The notes beneath the pieces are model-generated. The model saw nothing but the letters and a program-made list of their open reading frames with translations. It was not told the origin of the DNA and did no database searches. This document shows, one piece after another, positions 36,501-48,445 of a stretch of DNA of 64,000 nt (position 1 is its first letter; each line of letters opens with the position of its first letter). A program made the translations under genes and the position numbers. The stretch spans positions 1,109,001 through 1,173,000 of the forward strand of contig JACSYO010000527.1 in assembly GCA_016806645.1 (NCBI GenBank), read 5' to 3'. The stretch is from Ophiodon elongatus (lineage: Eukaryota > Chordata > Actinopteri > Perciformes > Hexagrammidae).

Positions 36501-36851
36501 AAGTGCTAATTATGTAGGAGCTAGTGAACGAGTGAACAAGGGAGGGAGCACCAGTTTTTTTAGGAGATGTATTAGTTAGATTTAAAACCATGTTCAATAT
36601 ATTTAGGTGGTATTTAACTATATAATGGTCACGAGAAAAGCATGTTGGAGATTTTCACTCATTCCTTCCATAAGGACAAGTGACATCACTGATAATCTGC
36701 TGCATGACTGTAATATGAACCTGCTCCTTTGTCTGTGTGTGCGTGAGTGGATGCTCATGCATGTGCACGTGCTTGTGCATGTGCTTTTGTCTCTTTTGGT
36801 CTGTGCCCTTACTCAGCAACTTGCAACCATCCGGACCAAAGCAAGACACAC

Positions 36852-36884
<33 letters not shown>

Positions 36885-36887
36885 ACA

Positions 36888-36932
<45 letters not shown>
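36852..36932. repeat. (CA)n microsatellite
   Basis: About 40 CA units with GACA interruptions. Confidence 0.97.
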
Positions 36933-36934
<2 letters not shown>

Positions 36935-37640
36935 TAAAGTAACCGGACACTGGCCCATAATGTGGGGGGGGTTCTATTTCCTGTTGAGGAAAATATCTGA
37001 GATGAAACAAACTGCTAATAGAGACACACTGAAGACAAAGAAAACGGGATCATCTCAAAGAAATCAGTGTTTATTACTTTGTTTTTCTTTTGTTGCAAAG
37101 TCTGACATTTGTTCTTTTAAAGAAGATTTACACCAATACTATTTTGGAAATAGTATTAATAATCAGAAGTTATGAAATAATCTGACTGTATTTACTTTGT
37201 GTGTTTGTTTGATTTAATGGGTAAAAAAAAAAAAAACAGCGTGTCCACAGTCCACTCTGCGTTGCTAAGTTGCTTAATGGAACATTCAGGGATCTTTGTG
37301 AATTTGTAAAGTCTGGAAATGTCATGAGACATGTCATATTTATAATGCCAGAAAATCAAAACAAACAAAAAGCACTGTAATGATAGCCAGGTAGAAACCT
37401 CACTGGTTTGTGGTCGTGTCCAGATGAAAATCCTGAAACTCTCACTCTTCTCTGAATCTGAATGTTAGTCGCCCATCAATTTCTGTATCTGGATCCATAC
37501 TGTATGGTTTGTTTGCATTCAATTAAAAAGTGTTAGTGATAGAATATCTGCAACCTTCTCTGGATAATTCCACTCACCAAGTAGTTTCCATGTGTGAAAA
37601 AAAGTCAAACAAACAAACAAAACAAAAACAAGCACACAGA
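36933..37640. other. no gene recognised
   Basis: AT-rich DNA with no supported exon. Confidence 0.45.
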
Positions 37641-37679
37641 GTTTTTACATTCATCCTTCTGTGGAGCGGATTTCCTGAA

Positions 37680-37830
37680 ATATTGCTTCTCTGAAATGCA
37701 ACTTGCACGCCAATTAAGCAAAGGCAACCGAGTGGCGATGGGGAGAGATGTTCTGGGTCAGGCAGGGATCAATGACAAATGGCCTGGTTAACAGCATGCA
37801 GCTTCACAAAGTCATTCATTTCTGCCGGCG
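37680..37830. promoter_or_regulatory. candidate conserved noncoding element
   Basis: Complex sequence with CACGCCAATTAAGCAAAGGC, ATCAATGACAAATGGCCTGG and AACAGCATGCAGCTTCACAA in a gene-poor area. Confidence 0.3.
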
Positions 37831-38249
37831 CTCCACTCTGAATGCACTCTTCCTGTGTGTGTTGGTGTCACTGTGCTGCAGTAACAAACGCCTGCTGGAT
37901 GGGGAGGAGGCGTCCCACCCAAGAAGCACATGGGTGTCAACTTACACAACACATTACAGTATCTCCCTCACGTGAGCAACGCTGCACAAAACTCGCCTCT
38001 CACTGGATGCTTTTATCTGAAGTGCCGGGGTCGGACCTGAAATCTCTGCTCACTTACTACGGACACTGAACCGTTTCCTGTGGTCGTTTGATTAGTGCAA
38101 CAGAAAGTTGGTGTGAAGCAATAGAATAGGACCAGAAGGGACATTTCTATTTAACATCTGTTCAAATTAGCTAGCTAGCGTGCTAATTCCACCATGCTTT
38201 AATGCTACACTGGTTACAGAAAATGAGCCTGAACAGTGGGCTAGTGAAG

Positions 38250-38450
38250 ATGACTTGAAACTAGAGATTGAGACATAAACTCATGTTTACAATGTTTACT
38301 GAGGGAATAAATCAAGAGAGAAGTAGAGTCGTTTTCTCATAGACTTCTATACAACCAGAGGAGTCGCCCCCTGGTGGTCAGGAGAGAGAATGCAGCTTTA
38401 AGACATGAAGCAATTGGCTTCACTTTTCAGAACCGGAGGTTTCTGCCTGG
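38250..38450 (-). repeat. family A repeat, 5' half, reverse orientation
   Basis: Contains TTTACTGAGGGAATAAATCA, GAGGAGTCGCCCCCTGGTGG and TTCAGAACCGGAGGTTTCTG. Confidence 0.7.
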
Positions 38451-38739
38451 GTTTATTCACGCTAAAATATGTTGAACGTTAGAACACATATGGAGTATGT
38501 GTATGTGATTCAGGACACAGCACTTTTCTATTTCTATGGTCGTGTTTCAGATCTGGAACCACACATGCTTCAAAAAGCAACGCAAAAGCATGAAAAACAA
38601 ATCGTCACATGCAACTGCTCGAACTGTTGCTGTCATGAGGTACATGTGGAGCATTTCAATCGTTTCCACGTTGTGTTAATTTGCCTCTTACAAAGCACAC
38701 CTTCTAATTGTTGCTGATATTTGGGTGTAGAGAAGAAGA

Positions 38740-38935
38740 AGAGCCACTGATCCATTAACTGACCAGGCCCAGCTTGATTGGCTCCGGACAAACCCCTGAA
38801 ATAGCTGGATTGGCTGTCGGCCAAGCGCCCATTTCCTGTGTGTCTGAGAGTAGCTCCAGCCACCGGGGCTCAAATGCATTTCCTGACTGTGTATAAAACT
38901 TTTATTAATGACCAGGAGTGCATCAGCAGCTCGCC
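38740..38935. promoter_or_regulatory. candidate conserved noncoding element
   Basis: Complex sequence with CCAGCTTGATTGGCTCCGG, ATAGCTGGATTGGCTGTCGG (two CCAAT-type inverse motifs, ATTGG) and TAAAACTTTTATTAATGACC. Confidence 0.3.
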
Positions 38936-38979
38936 CACACTCACTCATTCACTCACTCATCAAGGGAGAGAGACAGAGA

Positions 38980-39008
38980 CAGAGAGAGAGCGAGAGAGAG
39001 AGAGAGGG
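38980..39008. repeat. (GA)n microsatellite
   Basis: Interrupted GA repeat. Confidence 0.9.
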
Positions 39009-39409
39009 AGAGAAGAAAGGATGATGGGAGTGAAAATGAGGTGCAGGGAGACAACGTGAGACATGCAAGGGGATGAGAGAGGAAGAGGGTGTGTGGGAGA
39101 CGAAGAGAGACACTGATGGATGGATCAGGAGATGAGGAGATAGAATTAAGTGAAACAAACCAGAGCCCAGACATTAAAAGAGAAAGAGAGATAGGGAGGA
39201 GGTTTTCTATAGGCTCACAACCTACAGTATCTCTTACAGAGTAACTTCATTACACTAAAGGTCACTCAGTGCACCTTTCCTTTCCTAAACACATCATGTT
39301 GATTTAAATATGGGGGGAGAGATTTCCTTAAACCGGATGACTGATTATTCCTCCTAAAAAACTAGAGCAGGCCTGCACAGTATAATTCATCCTCATCCAA
39401 ATAAGTCAA

Positions 39410-39732
39410 GTTGTTTTTCCGAAAGCCAGCAACACGTGTCAAGTTTTGCTCGTTACATGCTAAGAGTCTTTTCAAAATAAACTTCTGTCGTCAAACAGAC
39501 CATAAAGCAAGGTATGTTTTAGGGCGGGGCTTACTGTGATTGACAGGTCGACACCAGAGACGTATACGGCGTCTCTACGTCACTCCTCCGTCCAAATATG
39601 GTCACTTCCTGTTCACTGGTTGCAACGAAACAAGATGGCGACAGCCAAAATGCAGAACTCGAGGCTTCAAAACATCCACAAACCAATGAGTGACGTCACG
39701 ACGACTACGTCCACTTCTTATATACAGTCTAT
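39410..39732 (+). repeat. composite: family B fragment joined to a family A 3' part
   Basis: Family B sequence (GAAAGCCAGCAACACGTGTC, TTTTCAAAATAAACTTCTGTC) runs straight at about 39490 into family A sequence that ends CCACTTCTTATATACAGTCT. Confidence 0.6.
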
Positions 39733-40041
39733 GTTTGTAATTGACCAGATTATTGCCAGTTCCTAGGAGCCTGAATGAAACAATACAATTGTAATACAAC
39801 TCTTGGTGGCTGAAACAGTTCGAATTGTCTCTGTGTTTTAAGCAAAAGCCATGCCGAGGTGAGAGGGGATTATCTGTTACACTAGAAGACAGAAACAACA
39901 TGTTGTGGCCTTTCATCACATCATAAAATGTGAATGGGGGTCTTCAAATGTGTATAGAGGAGCGTGATTACATCAAACGGATGGAAGATGAGAGCTGTCG
40001 ACGCTCTCCTGGCAGGGTGGAGAGACAGAGGAAGAGAGAGG

Positions 40042-40043
<2 letters not shown>

Positions 40044-40076
<33 letters not shown>
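40044..40076. repeat. (GA)n microsatellite
   Basis: About 16 GA units. Confidence 0.95.
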
Positions 40077-40079
<3 letters not shown>

Positions 40080-40204
40080 TGACTGCCATGACTGGTGGAA
40101 AACTGAAAGCATCCAGACTGATTAGATGCAACCTGGACAGTCATCCGGCTCTCGTAACCTCAAGAGGGTTTAGCTGTTATATCTGCAGCAACAGATATAA
40201 CAGT

Positions 40205-40440
40205 ATGGGCTGCACGATTATGGCAAAAAAGACAAGATGATTATTTAGATCATTTTGCCCGTCTCCTGCTCCTGTCGTATCATTTTATTACGTCATATTT
40301 ATTACGTCATATTTATTACGTCATATTTATTACGTCATATTTATTACGTCATATTTATCACCCACACCTTGAAGGCCGGTCCGTGAAAATATTGTCTGAA
40401 ACGAAACCGGTCCGTGGCGCAAAAAAGGTTGGGGACCTCT
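40205..40440 (-). mobile_element. hAT-type transposon remnant containing a 14-bp array
   Basis: The minus strand begins CAGAGGTCCCCAACCTTTTT, then GCGCCACGGACCGGTTTCG and CACGGACCGGCCTTCAAGG. This is the characteristic end of hAT (Charlie-like) elements in vertebrates. Only a short non-coding remnant is present. Confidence 0.55.
40287..40356. repeat. 14-bp tandem repeat x5 with TTACGTCA core
   Basis: ATTACGTCATATTT repeated at 40287, 40301, 40315, 40329 and 40343. Confidence 0.97.
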
Positions 40441-40441
40441 G

Positions 40442-40511
40442 CTCTATAGACCTCAGCTTAGTCCTGGTCCTCTATAGACCTCAGTTTAGTCCTGGTCCTC
40501 TATAGACCTCC
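40442..40511. repeat. 28-bp tandem repeat, 2.5 copies
   Basis: CTCTATAGACCTCAG starts at 40442, 40470 and 40498 with TTAGTCCTGGTC between. Confidence 0.9.
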
Positions 40512-40616
40512 ATCAGTAAACAGACCATCAGAGAGAAGATGGTCTGGTTCTAGAGAGTTCTTCTTAAAGCTCCTCATCGGAGCCACCGGGTCGGATTCTG
40601 GTGAAACCAGATGACA

Positions 40617-40735
40617 TCATGCAGGTTCACCAGAACCTCTTTCAGCTCAGACTCCAGCAGAGACCAGTCCACCGTGGAGAGACCCAGATCCGGCACGGGA
40701 GAACCAGGACCAGGACTGAGAGGGGCAGGCTGTCG
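40617..40735 (+). other. exon-like sequence, copy 2 (related to 6836-7145)
   Basis: It starts at the same CAG/GTTCACCAGAACCTC boundary as the copy near 6.8 kb. It lacks a 35-bp internal piece bounded by CCAGC repeats, and lacks the (TCC)n-rich middle. It ends in the same GGACTGAGAGGG sequence. No function is assigned. Confidence 0.3.
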
Positions 40736-41112
40736 GACTGTTACGTTGCTACGTTATTATTTTCACACAAACAATGACGCTTTTTCTTGTTTCAAGTATT
40801 TATAAAACATATTTTTGGTTCAGAAAGAAATTGCACCTTTCTGGTTGCAGAAACGTACAATGGCAACATTATTTCTGGCGACTTGGTTGTCAGGTGAGAA
40901 GTTCTAGAAACAGTGACTGCCGCCTCGTTTTAACCACGAGATTATCAAACTGAAAAAAGAAAACATTACATTCATTTAGATGATGCTTTCCTCCAAAGCA
41001 ACCAACCACAAACTCACTTCGTTGTGCTTTACACGTTACTGCCGTTGGGTTTGTGTCAGTGTGAGCTGCACAAACGCCTGGCTGTGCCCCAGTGTGGAGG
41101 TGGGGGGTTGGT

Positions 41113-41163
<51 letters not shown>
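41113..41163. repeat. (AC)n microsatellite
   Basis: About 25 uninterrupted AC units. Confidence 0.97.
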
Positions 41164-41165
<2 letters not shown>

Positions 41166-41787
41166 CCTGACCCCACAGCGAGGCAGGGGGCTTCAGCGGG
41201 TCGCTGACCCCATGCATGGGGCCTGGTTTCTGGGAGAGAGGGGTCGATAGGCCTGGGTGGGGCAGAGGGTGTCGATGAGGGCAGAGAAAATGTGATTTTC
41301 ATTTGCTTTTGTGTTTGCATTCTTAGTTCTTAGTTTGTCAAACAATCTATTCATGCACATTAAGAATAACTGAAATACGTTTTTCCTTCAGTGGAACCAC
41401 TTATTTAGACTTAAAGACACAAGTGCGTCAGTATCAACTTTGAATATGAGTTGATACTTGATACTTCCTGCTGCATTACTGTCAAAGCACAACGGTCTTC
41501 ATCATGCACACATGTAACGAGACGATTATAAATCTGGTTACACCTATAAATAACTCACATATCATCTTTCTCCAGGAGAAATTTAGCTGGGAAATCCGGG
41601 TTTCTATAATCCCCGGCGTCGTTTGTAGAAAGTGATTTCCTTATTTACACGATGTTTACTGTGCAGTGTGCACAGACACAAGGCTCCATAGCGCTTCTAG
41701 TGGAGAAAAGAAAATCACACGATATCTTCAGTACGCACCGAATGCTTTCATCCATTTTGTTTATGCATGCAAATACGAGAGTTTTTC

Positions 41788-41960
41788 TGATACCGATTCC
41801 AGTTTCAGAAACGTCTCAGATTCAGCCTAAAATGCTGGATCGGGGATCGGGGATCGGGAACCGGCAAGTACGTGAGTCTATGCACCGATCCAATATCACG
41901 CTATCAAATCATTTATCAGCTCATTCACGCCACACGGGAACAACAACACGTGTCACTCAC
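41788..41960 (+). mobile_element. family C repeat, partial copy
   Basis: Contains TGATACCGATTCCAGTTTCAG, AATGCTGGATCGGGGATCGG (with a short GATCGGG duplication) and GTGAGTCTATGCACCGATCC. Confidence 0.5.
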
Positions 41961-42074
41961 TGCCTGATCGCCACGTCCTGACTGATCGCTGCTGAGCAAA
42001 TGAGAAAGAAGCGAGATGGATCGACCGTTAGCTGCTTCCATCATGAGCACCTGAACTAATGACCGCATGACGTC

Positions 42075-42250
42075 CACAGCTTCAGTAACGTAACAAGCGT
42101 ACTTATCTTAAGCCAAACAATTATCTTTTTTCTCACCAAGTAGTTTTGTTGCCTAAACCCGTTGTTTCACAACGTTAACCGCGTGTTACAGCGTTAACTG
42201 GAACAGTTTCACAATTTAACAACGTTAACTGCGACCGTTTCAACCACAAC
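42075..42250 (-). repeat. family B fragment
   Basis: Contains CTCACCAAGTAGTTTTGTTGC and CCTAAACCCGTTGTTTCACAA. It is followed by three short CAACGTTAAC-type repeats. Confidence 0.5.
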
Positions 42251-42699
42251 GTGAATCTTCTGTGTCGAGATATGACGCAAAAGGTTTCTATGACGAGGAG
42301 GACTGCAGTCACGTTGAAGTTCAGGTAACCGCTTTGGAACATTATAATTGCAAATGTATAATATACAAGCTCTTTGGGCATTTTATTTCATTTTATGCTT
42401 TGAGGCCGAATGCAAATAAATAAATACACATATTCATGTTGATAGTAAGTCATACATATAAGTTGTATATTATATGAGAATATATTGTCAACAGAGATCA
42501 GATGTTTGTTCTGCCCTTCATTTGTTTTCTTTTCAACTTTCCAAAAGTCTCAAAATGAATTCAGCTTATAACCAGCTTATTTCTGTGTTGCCACCTTTTG
42601 TTGATGAATTCCCCTGTTTTTTGCCAATAATAATATCATACTTCCATTCATGCCAATAAAGCATATTGATCTGATTAGAGAGAGAGAGAGAGAAGCAGA

Positions 42700-42835
42700 C
42701 TGGAGTGCGTAATGGGGAAGCATTGATTATGGCTGTTAACTCCGGCTCTTTGATGTGGATAATGCAGTCTCTCTCTTCCTGCCTCCGCACCGGCTTTACA
42801 CTCTAAAACCCCCGGGCCTCAGAGGATATTGGGTT
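42700..42835. promoter_or_regulatory. candidate conserved noncoding element
   Basis: Complex sequence with GGGGAAGCATTGATTATGGC, GTTAACTCCGGCTCTTTGATG and GTGGATAATGCAGTC, next to a (GA)n run. Confidence 0.25.
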
Positions 42836-43252
42836 TACAGAGAGGGAGAGGATACGTCAGACTTGGTACATAAGCTTGAATGTGACAGACAGAAGTTGTA
42901 GCGAGAGGAGAGAGCATGTGGTTGTGTGTGACAGATTAAATGTTCAAAAAGATGTAAAAAAAAAAGAGTGTGTTTGTTCAAAATCAAAAGAGTTTATTTT
43001 TGTGAAAGAGAAAAGTTTGTGAGAGAAAGTCGGAGAATGTCCACCCAAGAAAGCAAAATGCACAAAAACTAAAATCATCACACACGGCCGAAATAATTAG
43101 GATTATAGGATCGTAATCCATCAGGAGCAGAAGAGGAAATAGTTATTATAGAGACACAAAGTCTGCAGAGAGAGGAGGTCAGGATGGATGAACGGCTCAA
43201 CAAAATGTTGGACTTTGACACAGGAGATTTTTCTGTTTGCGTCCTGTTTCTA

Positions 43253-43310
43253 ATGAGGTGACCATATTTGAACTGAGGAGGAGTGACGTAGAGACCTGTC
43301 AATCACTGTA
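43253..43310 (-). repeat. family A fragment
   Basis: GTGACCATATTTGAACTGAGG followed by AGGAGTGACGTAGAGACC and TGTCAATCAC, as in the family A copies at 52.5 and 63.6 kb. Confidence 0.55.
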
Positions 43311-45160
43311 AATTTACATTATTATTACTGTAAAAAACTTTTTCACAGTGAACTAACAATAATCTCAAAATGAATAAAAGAAGTTCAAATGCTTTGAGTG
43401 ACATTTTATATGTTTACCCTTTCAAATAGTTTTCTGCAGTCCTCAAAGGTCACCTTTTTGTTATCCTCTGCAAACAAGTTTCAGAAATATCCCGTAGGGT
43501 TTCGAGAGGCCCACACTTTTCGATATTTCTCCCCATAACATGAATCTCCTGTGTCGTTTTTTTCCCGAATCTCAAATCAGATTATTTACTTTGCTCAGTA
43601 TCCATCATCGATCACGGCCACTAATTATTGATAGGCTGGTCACTACAACGTCTCTGCGTGTGATCTGTTACTTCCTGGGTCTGGTTGAAGAGCCATGTGA
43701 TGGTTTGAGAACAGTGACTGGAGTCAAAATGGTTGACGAGCAGCCAACTGAGCCGAGCCCTACAGAGCTGCCATGACCTCATTCTCCGTCTCTCTGCTCC
43801 ATCAGCTCCACTGGTCCACCGGAGAGAGGAGCGAGCAGAGGAGGAGAGCCGGCTCCCTCTGCTGGAGGATTTACAACATCATCCAGGGTCATCCATGAAC
43901 ATTAGAACTATCCTGGATGTGATGCACTCGCCTATCGCCAGATGCATGCTGGGATTGACGACCGCAGGCGCTTCCATCAGAAAAAAGCGACACAAACGAA
44001 GCTTATCAATATAAAATTTCATCAAAAACATTTTATTCTTCATGTCTCATTTAAAATATCGCCCCCAATAAACCGTTTACTCTAAACAGATCCTGTAAAA
44101 AACATTAAATTCTGAGCTTCTCAGCACAACTAGGAAGCCATGATGGACTCAGCTGAGACCAACAGTCATGTGACAACAATTCTGTGAAACTTTGACTGAA
44201 CTGCAGGCTGCTATATAGTTCAATGTACACCTAGAGCATCCATTTCCAACATTGGTAACACTTGTGGACACATTTTCTTTTCTTTTTTTTATGATTTATG
44301 GCTTGGTAACTGTATGATACTTCACAAAATATATTTTTTAGTTCTCTCTTCTTCTAGACATGGTTGTTCTGTTTCCATAGAGGTGCAGGACTTTTATATT
44401 GCAGTGAAACAACAGTTCGGGGTTCAGAGAGTAAAAAGCAAACAAAAATACGAATGCACCACTTTGGCTTTCGCTTCCATGTTTCATGAGTTTAAATTAA
44501 AGATCTGATACTTTTCCAGAGGGCTTATTTAGCTCAAATCCGTGTGAGTGAACATCATGCCGAGATAATCCGTCAGGTTTAATCTAGACGCTGATTAAAC
44601 AGAAGGATCTCACCACGCAACGCCACAGATGGTGCACGTTTTGAGAGAGCATGACATGCTGACTGCAGGACTGTCTGTATTTTACTAAAAGCCGTCTCCT
44701 GTGTCGTCTCTGAGAATTTGGCAGATCTTCCCCTGCATGGTCACCTGTTGCAACAGTTGGTTTTCACACAACCAGAATCTTTCTGCACAAACGGACAGAA
44801 ACCGTCTCAGGGAGGATCCTCTGAGTGCTCCTCGTCCTCAGCAGGGTTCGACCTGCCTGGAGTCCGTCATCGCAACTCATTCGAGTGGGAAACTGCTCAC
44901 ATCTTATGGCATGTGGTGCTTTGAAAAAAAATGTTTCTTCCTGGATGAATCCCGTGTGACCAAAAAAAGTATATCTGTAGCCGCTGAAATGGTGTGCATA
45001 AGTAATATACCTTATATGGATAGATAATATCCATAAACATTTTTTACCAGCCACTTGGGGGCAGCAGAAACTAGTTATGAACACAGTGGGCAAAGAGTTG
45101 CTTATTTATACACTCAGCAGTTACAGAGACATTTTGTTTCTGTCTCCTGATGAATGTCCA
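43311..45160. other. no gene recognised
   Basis: Mixed sequence. An open frame at 43733-44014 is complex but shows no family. GATGCATGCTGGGATTGACG within it resembles a recurring fish SINE or DNA-element motif. Confidence 0.4.
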
Positions 45161-45164
45161 GTTT

Positions 45165-45545
45165 TTAGCTCTGTGTTTGGTCTCCACCGCCTCCTAAAGG
45201 AAATGTCGATGGCTGAAGAGCAAAACCTCCTATCTGAAAAATTCACTTTTTTGAGAATACAAAAAAAAACTTGTTGTTTTCTTGCATAATGCTATTTGTT
45301 AAGGATACCCAATACATAATTAAAAATAAAAATAAAAATACCCCCCCCCCAAAAAAATATACAAAGTGCAGATATCTCCCACATTTTCCTGGATCATTTT
45401 GCAGAAAGGAGGTTTTGCACTTTGGTCATCGATATCCTTTTTCTCTATAAGCTGCTAAACGCTCCACCGTGTTCACCAGCGAGTCGCTAACTGTTTGTCT
45501 GCTGTTTGCTGAGCAGGTCGAGTACAGAGGAGTTTTTATTTTTAC
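45165..45545 (+). repeat. family H repeat, split copy
   Basis: TTGGTCTCCACCGCCTCCTAA at 45179 and GTTCACCAGCGAGTCGCTAAC at 45471 match 4.9-5.07 kb. About 230 bp of unrelated AT-rich sequence lies between the two parts. Confidence 0.5.
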
Positions 45546-47070
45546 AGTTTTACCTCTAAAGAGAGAAGCCTGACGGCGCTATGAGAGCGGTGAGAGTCAA
45601 CCGCAGGACAGATGAAACTGCAGATAAACTTGATAATTATTTTCATTTGATACATTTTTATAATAAATATCTATCATCGCTGCTTTAAGAGCATAGCGTT
45701 AGAAATAAAGGGAGGTAAGAACGGAAGGAAAAGTGGTGAAAGAAGGGAAGAAAGAAAGAAAGCAAATATTTAAGCATTCATCTGTTTGTTCTTAAATTTT
45801 GGGCATGAAATAAAATAGTTATTAAAGTTAAAGGTCCAATTACTTCAACTACATTTCAGTCTTCATCCAGCAAATGGAGAGATGTGCTTCAAATCTTATT
45901 TTAACATAAAAAAGGAAATAAACACAGAAAACAAGATTCATATATAAAAACAAAAGTAAAGAGTCCAAAACAAATTGGGTTTTCAGATTGTGTGCTTATT
46001 TCTTTCTTAATTATTGTCTGTACCGTGTGCAATATTTCATTTTAAATGAGATTGATTTACCTCGTATTTGTTTGTTTTTTGTTATTTGTTTTTTTGCTCA
46101 TTGTAATAATATGAAAATTGTCATAATTAAAAAGTAAAGGAGGGAAGTTCAGTCCTTTTTATATAATTTGGGTGAAATTCCCCTTTAACGTGACCATATT
46201 GATTGTGTGATTGTGTTGATTGTGCAGTTAAAAGTTCAGTAAAACACAAAACAAATGAGCTTTTTAATAGAAACATGAGTGATTTTAATCACAATCTATC
46301 ACAGCTGAAACATTAGTCAGGACTGAGGCGCTGCAGTCCAAAACCTCTTGAACTGGAAAATAAAACTGTTTGCATACGAAAAATATATATTTAGACACAT
46401 CTATGTGCAGACTAGCTACAGCCAAGTTAATTTAGCTCTGCGTACAATTTATTCTCAGCCAGCAGGATTTGGTCTCCTCAGAGATTACTCAGTTAGCAAG
46501 CAAATTCTTCAGGCAACAATTGCTGCCAAAAAAAAAAACTGTTTGACGATGTTCAGAGTCGCCAGATTTGGACCCCCTGACCAGATGATGGTGATATTTC
46601 GTCAAGCAGCGATGCAGGACCAGCGTTCGCTTGCTAACAGGTTTATGCACTTGAGGTCCCGTGATAGTTGATACATTTTCTACAGGCTTTCTACAGAGAT
46701 TCAGCTCCGTGTCCACTGGGCAGCTCGTTTCTGTCTGCGGTGTTGGTCACGTGTTTGGAGGGGAATGTTAAATAAGTATTTCAACAACACTTTAACTGGA
46801 GCTGCGGCCTGTTAAATCAGCTGCATGCAGATGGAAACAATGTCAAACGAAGAGACGGTAGCCCAAATAGATAATAACATAGAAAATGGCAGATTTGTGC
46901 TGTTCATAGTAATTAATCATCATACTCTTTACTGCTATCAAGAGGAGGGTTGAATACTGAAGCAAATATTGAAAGCTGTGGATTTGTCTGGATTTGCTCC
47001 AAACAATTGATAATATTGAATAGAAATGCTTCACCAAACGTTGTCACTGTTGTTTGTGTAAGTTATAGTA
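45546..47070. other. no gene recognised
   Basis: AT-rich DNA. Short open frames match no known family. Confidence 0.5.

Positions 47071-47099
<29 letters not shown>
47071..47099. repeat. (TA)n microsatellite
   Basis: About 14 TA units. Confidence 0.95.
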
Positions 47100-47101
<2 letters not shown>

Positions 47102-48005
47102 TAGTATAGTAATCTATTTGTCTCTGATCTTGGACATTTGCAGATATTGTGACATTTTTTGTGGGGGTCTGAGAGGAGCAGCTAGTTTTTAGAGTTATGG
47201 TTTCTGCCAATCGAGCGTCTTCAGGACGAGCACCCAGTGGATACAAAGCCGTCAACATGCTTCTTTTATGTAAAAAGCCTGAACAGAGAAAAACCTAACA
47301 AACAGTAAACAAAACATTGTGCTTTAACATTTTCTTCCACCATCATAAAAACCCCATAAAATCATGCTCCAGGTCCACCCACCCACCACGATGCATCACA
47401 CCCGTGAAAGTCCTTCCCCTCTCACGGACGTGAGACATCGCTCATGCACAAACACATCGACAGCTACGTGTGAGCAGCAAACACCCATTTACCTCCGAGT
47501 CTCAAGACACACCAGCATCCAAATGAAACAAAAACACAGTGGAGAGATAACAACTACCATTTAGTACAAAACAAAACCCAAAACAGAAAAAAATTTCAAA
47601 TATTCGTTAAAGCAGGAGGGTTGCTCTACAGTCACACAGGAGAAAACTGAGCGTGCCCATCTTACAATAGTTATATATATATAAATATACATATTTACAT
47701 GCAGGGGGGCAATCATAGGAACACTTCCTCATCCCTTGGGCGAGCATGGCTGTGGTGGCTTGAAGGAGGATCTCATGCTACACGGTGGTAAACGTGCATG
47801 AGGGACAACTGGAAGCTGAGGCGACGTTTCTTTTGGTTTGGTAACATTTGTCCCTTGGCCCTTTGTCTTCACTTCAGGGAGCCCCGTAGTGAGGAAATGT
47901 AAAAGCAGGAGCCCTGAACAAGGGATCAACTGATGATGAAACCCGACGACTTGTAAACAATTGTTTTAGGTTTCTCTTTCTTCTGACCGCAGCGTCTTCA
48001 CAGTG
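47100..48005. other. no gene recognised
   Basis: A moderately complex stretch at 47360-47950 has short open frames on both strands without recognisable domains. Confidence 0.4.
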
Positions 48006-48019
48006 AGGCATTGATCGGA

Positions 48020-48445
48020 TAAGAGCGGATAAAACGAGCGTGCTTAACTAAAGCCAAGTCACGTATCAAGCATAGTTATTTTACCTCAAATAACCTTATC
48101 ACTAAGTTATGTTGCTTCAACCTAACCAAATAGTTTTAGACTAAACTTAAGTAGTTTTGTTGCATAAACCTAAATTAGTTTAGTTGCATAAACTTTCACA
48201 CATATTTTTTTTTGCCAAAACCTAAAGTTCTTCTGTTGCCTAAACCTAGAAAAGTAGTTGTGTAGCCTAAACCTAACATTGTTTTGTTGCCTAAACCTTA
48301 AGGAGTAGTTTTTTTGCCTGAACCTAAAGTTTTTTTGTTTCCTAAACCTAAAGTTGTTTTGTTGCCTAAAGCTTAACAAGTAGCTTTGTTGCCTAAACCT
48401 TAAGGAGTAGTTTTTTTTTGCATAAACCTGAAGTTCTTTTGTTTG
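48020..48445 (-). repeat. family B internal segment expanded as a degenerate tandem array
   Basis: GTTTTGTTGCCTAAACC followed by TAA or AAG recurs about ten times with 24-40 bp spacing. This is the CCTAAC..AAGTAGTTTTGTTG core of family B. Confidence 0.75.
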
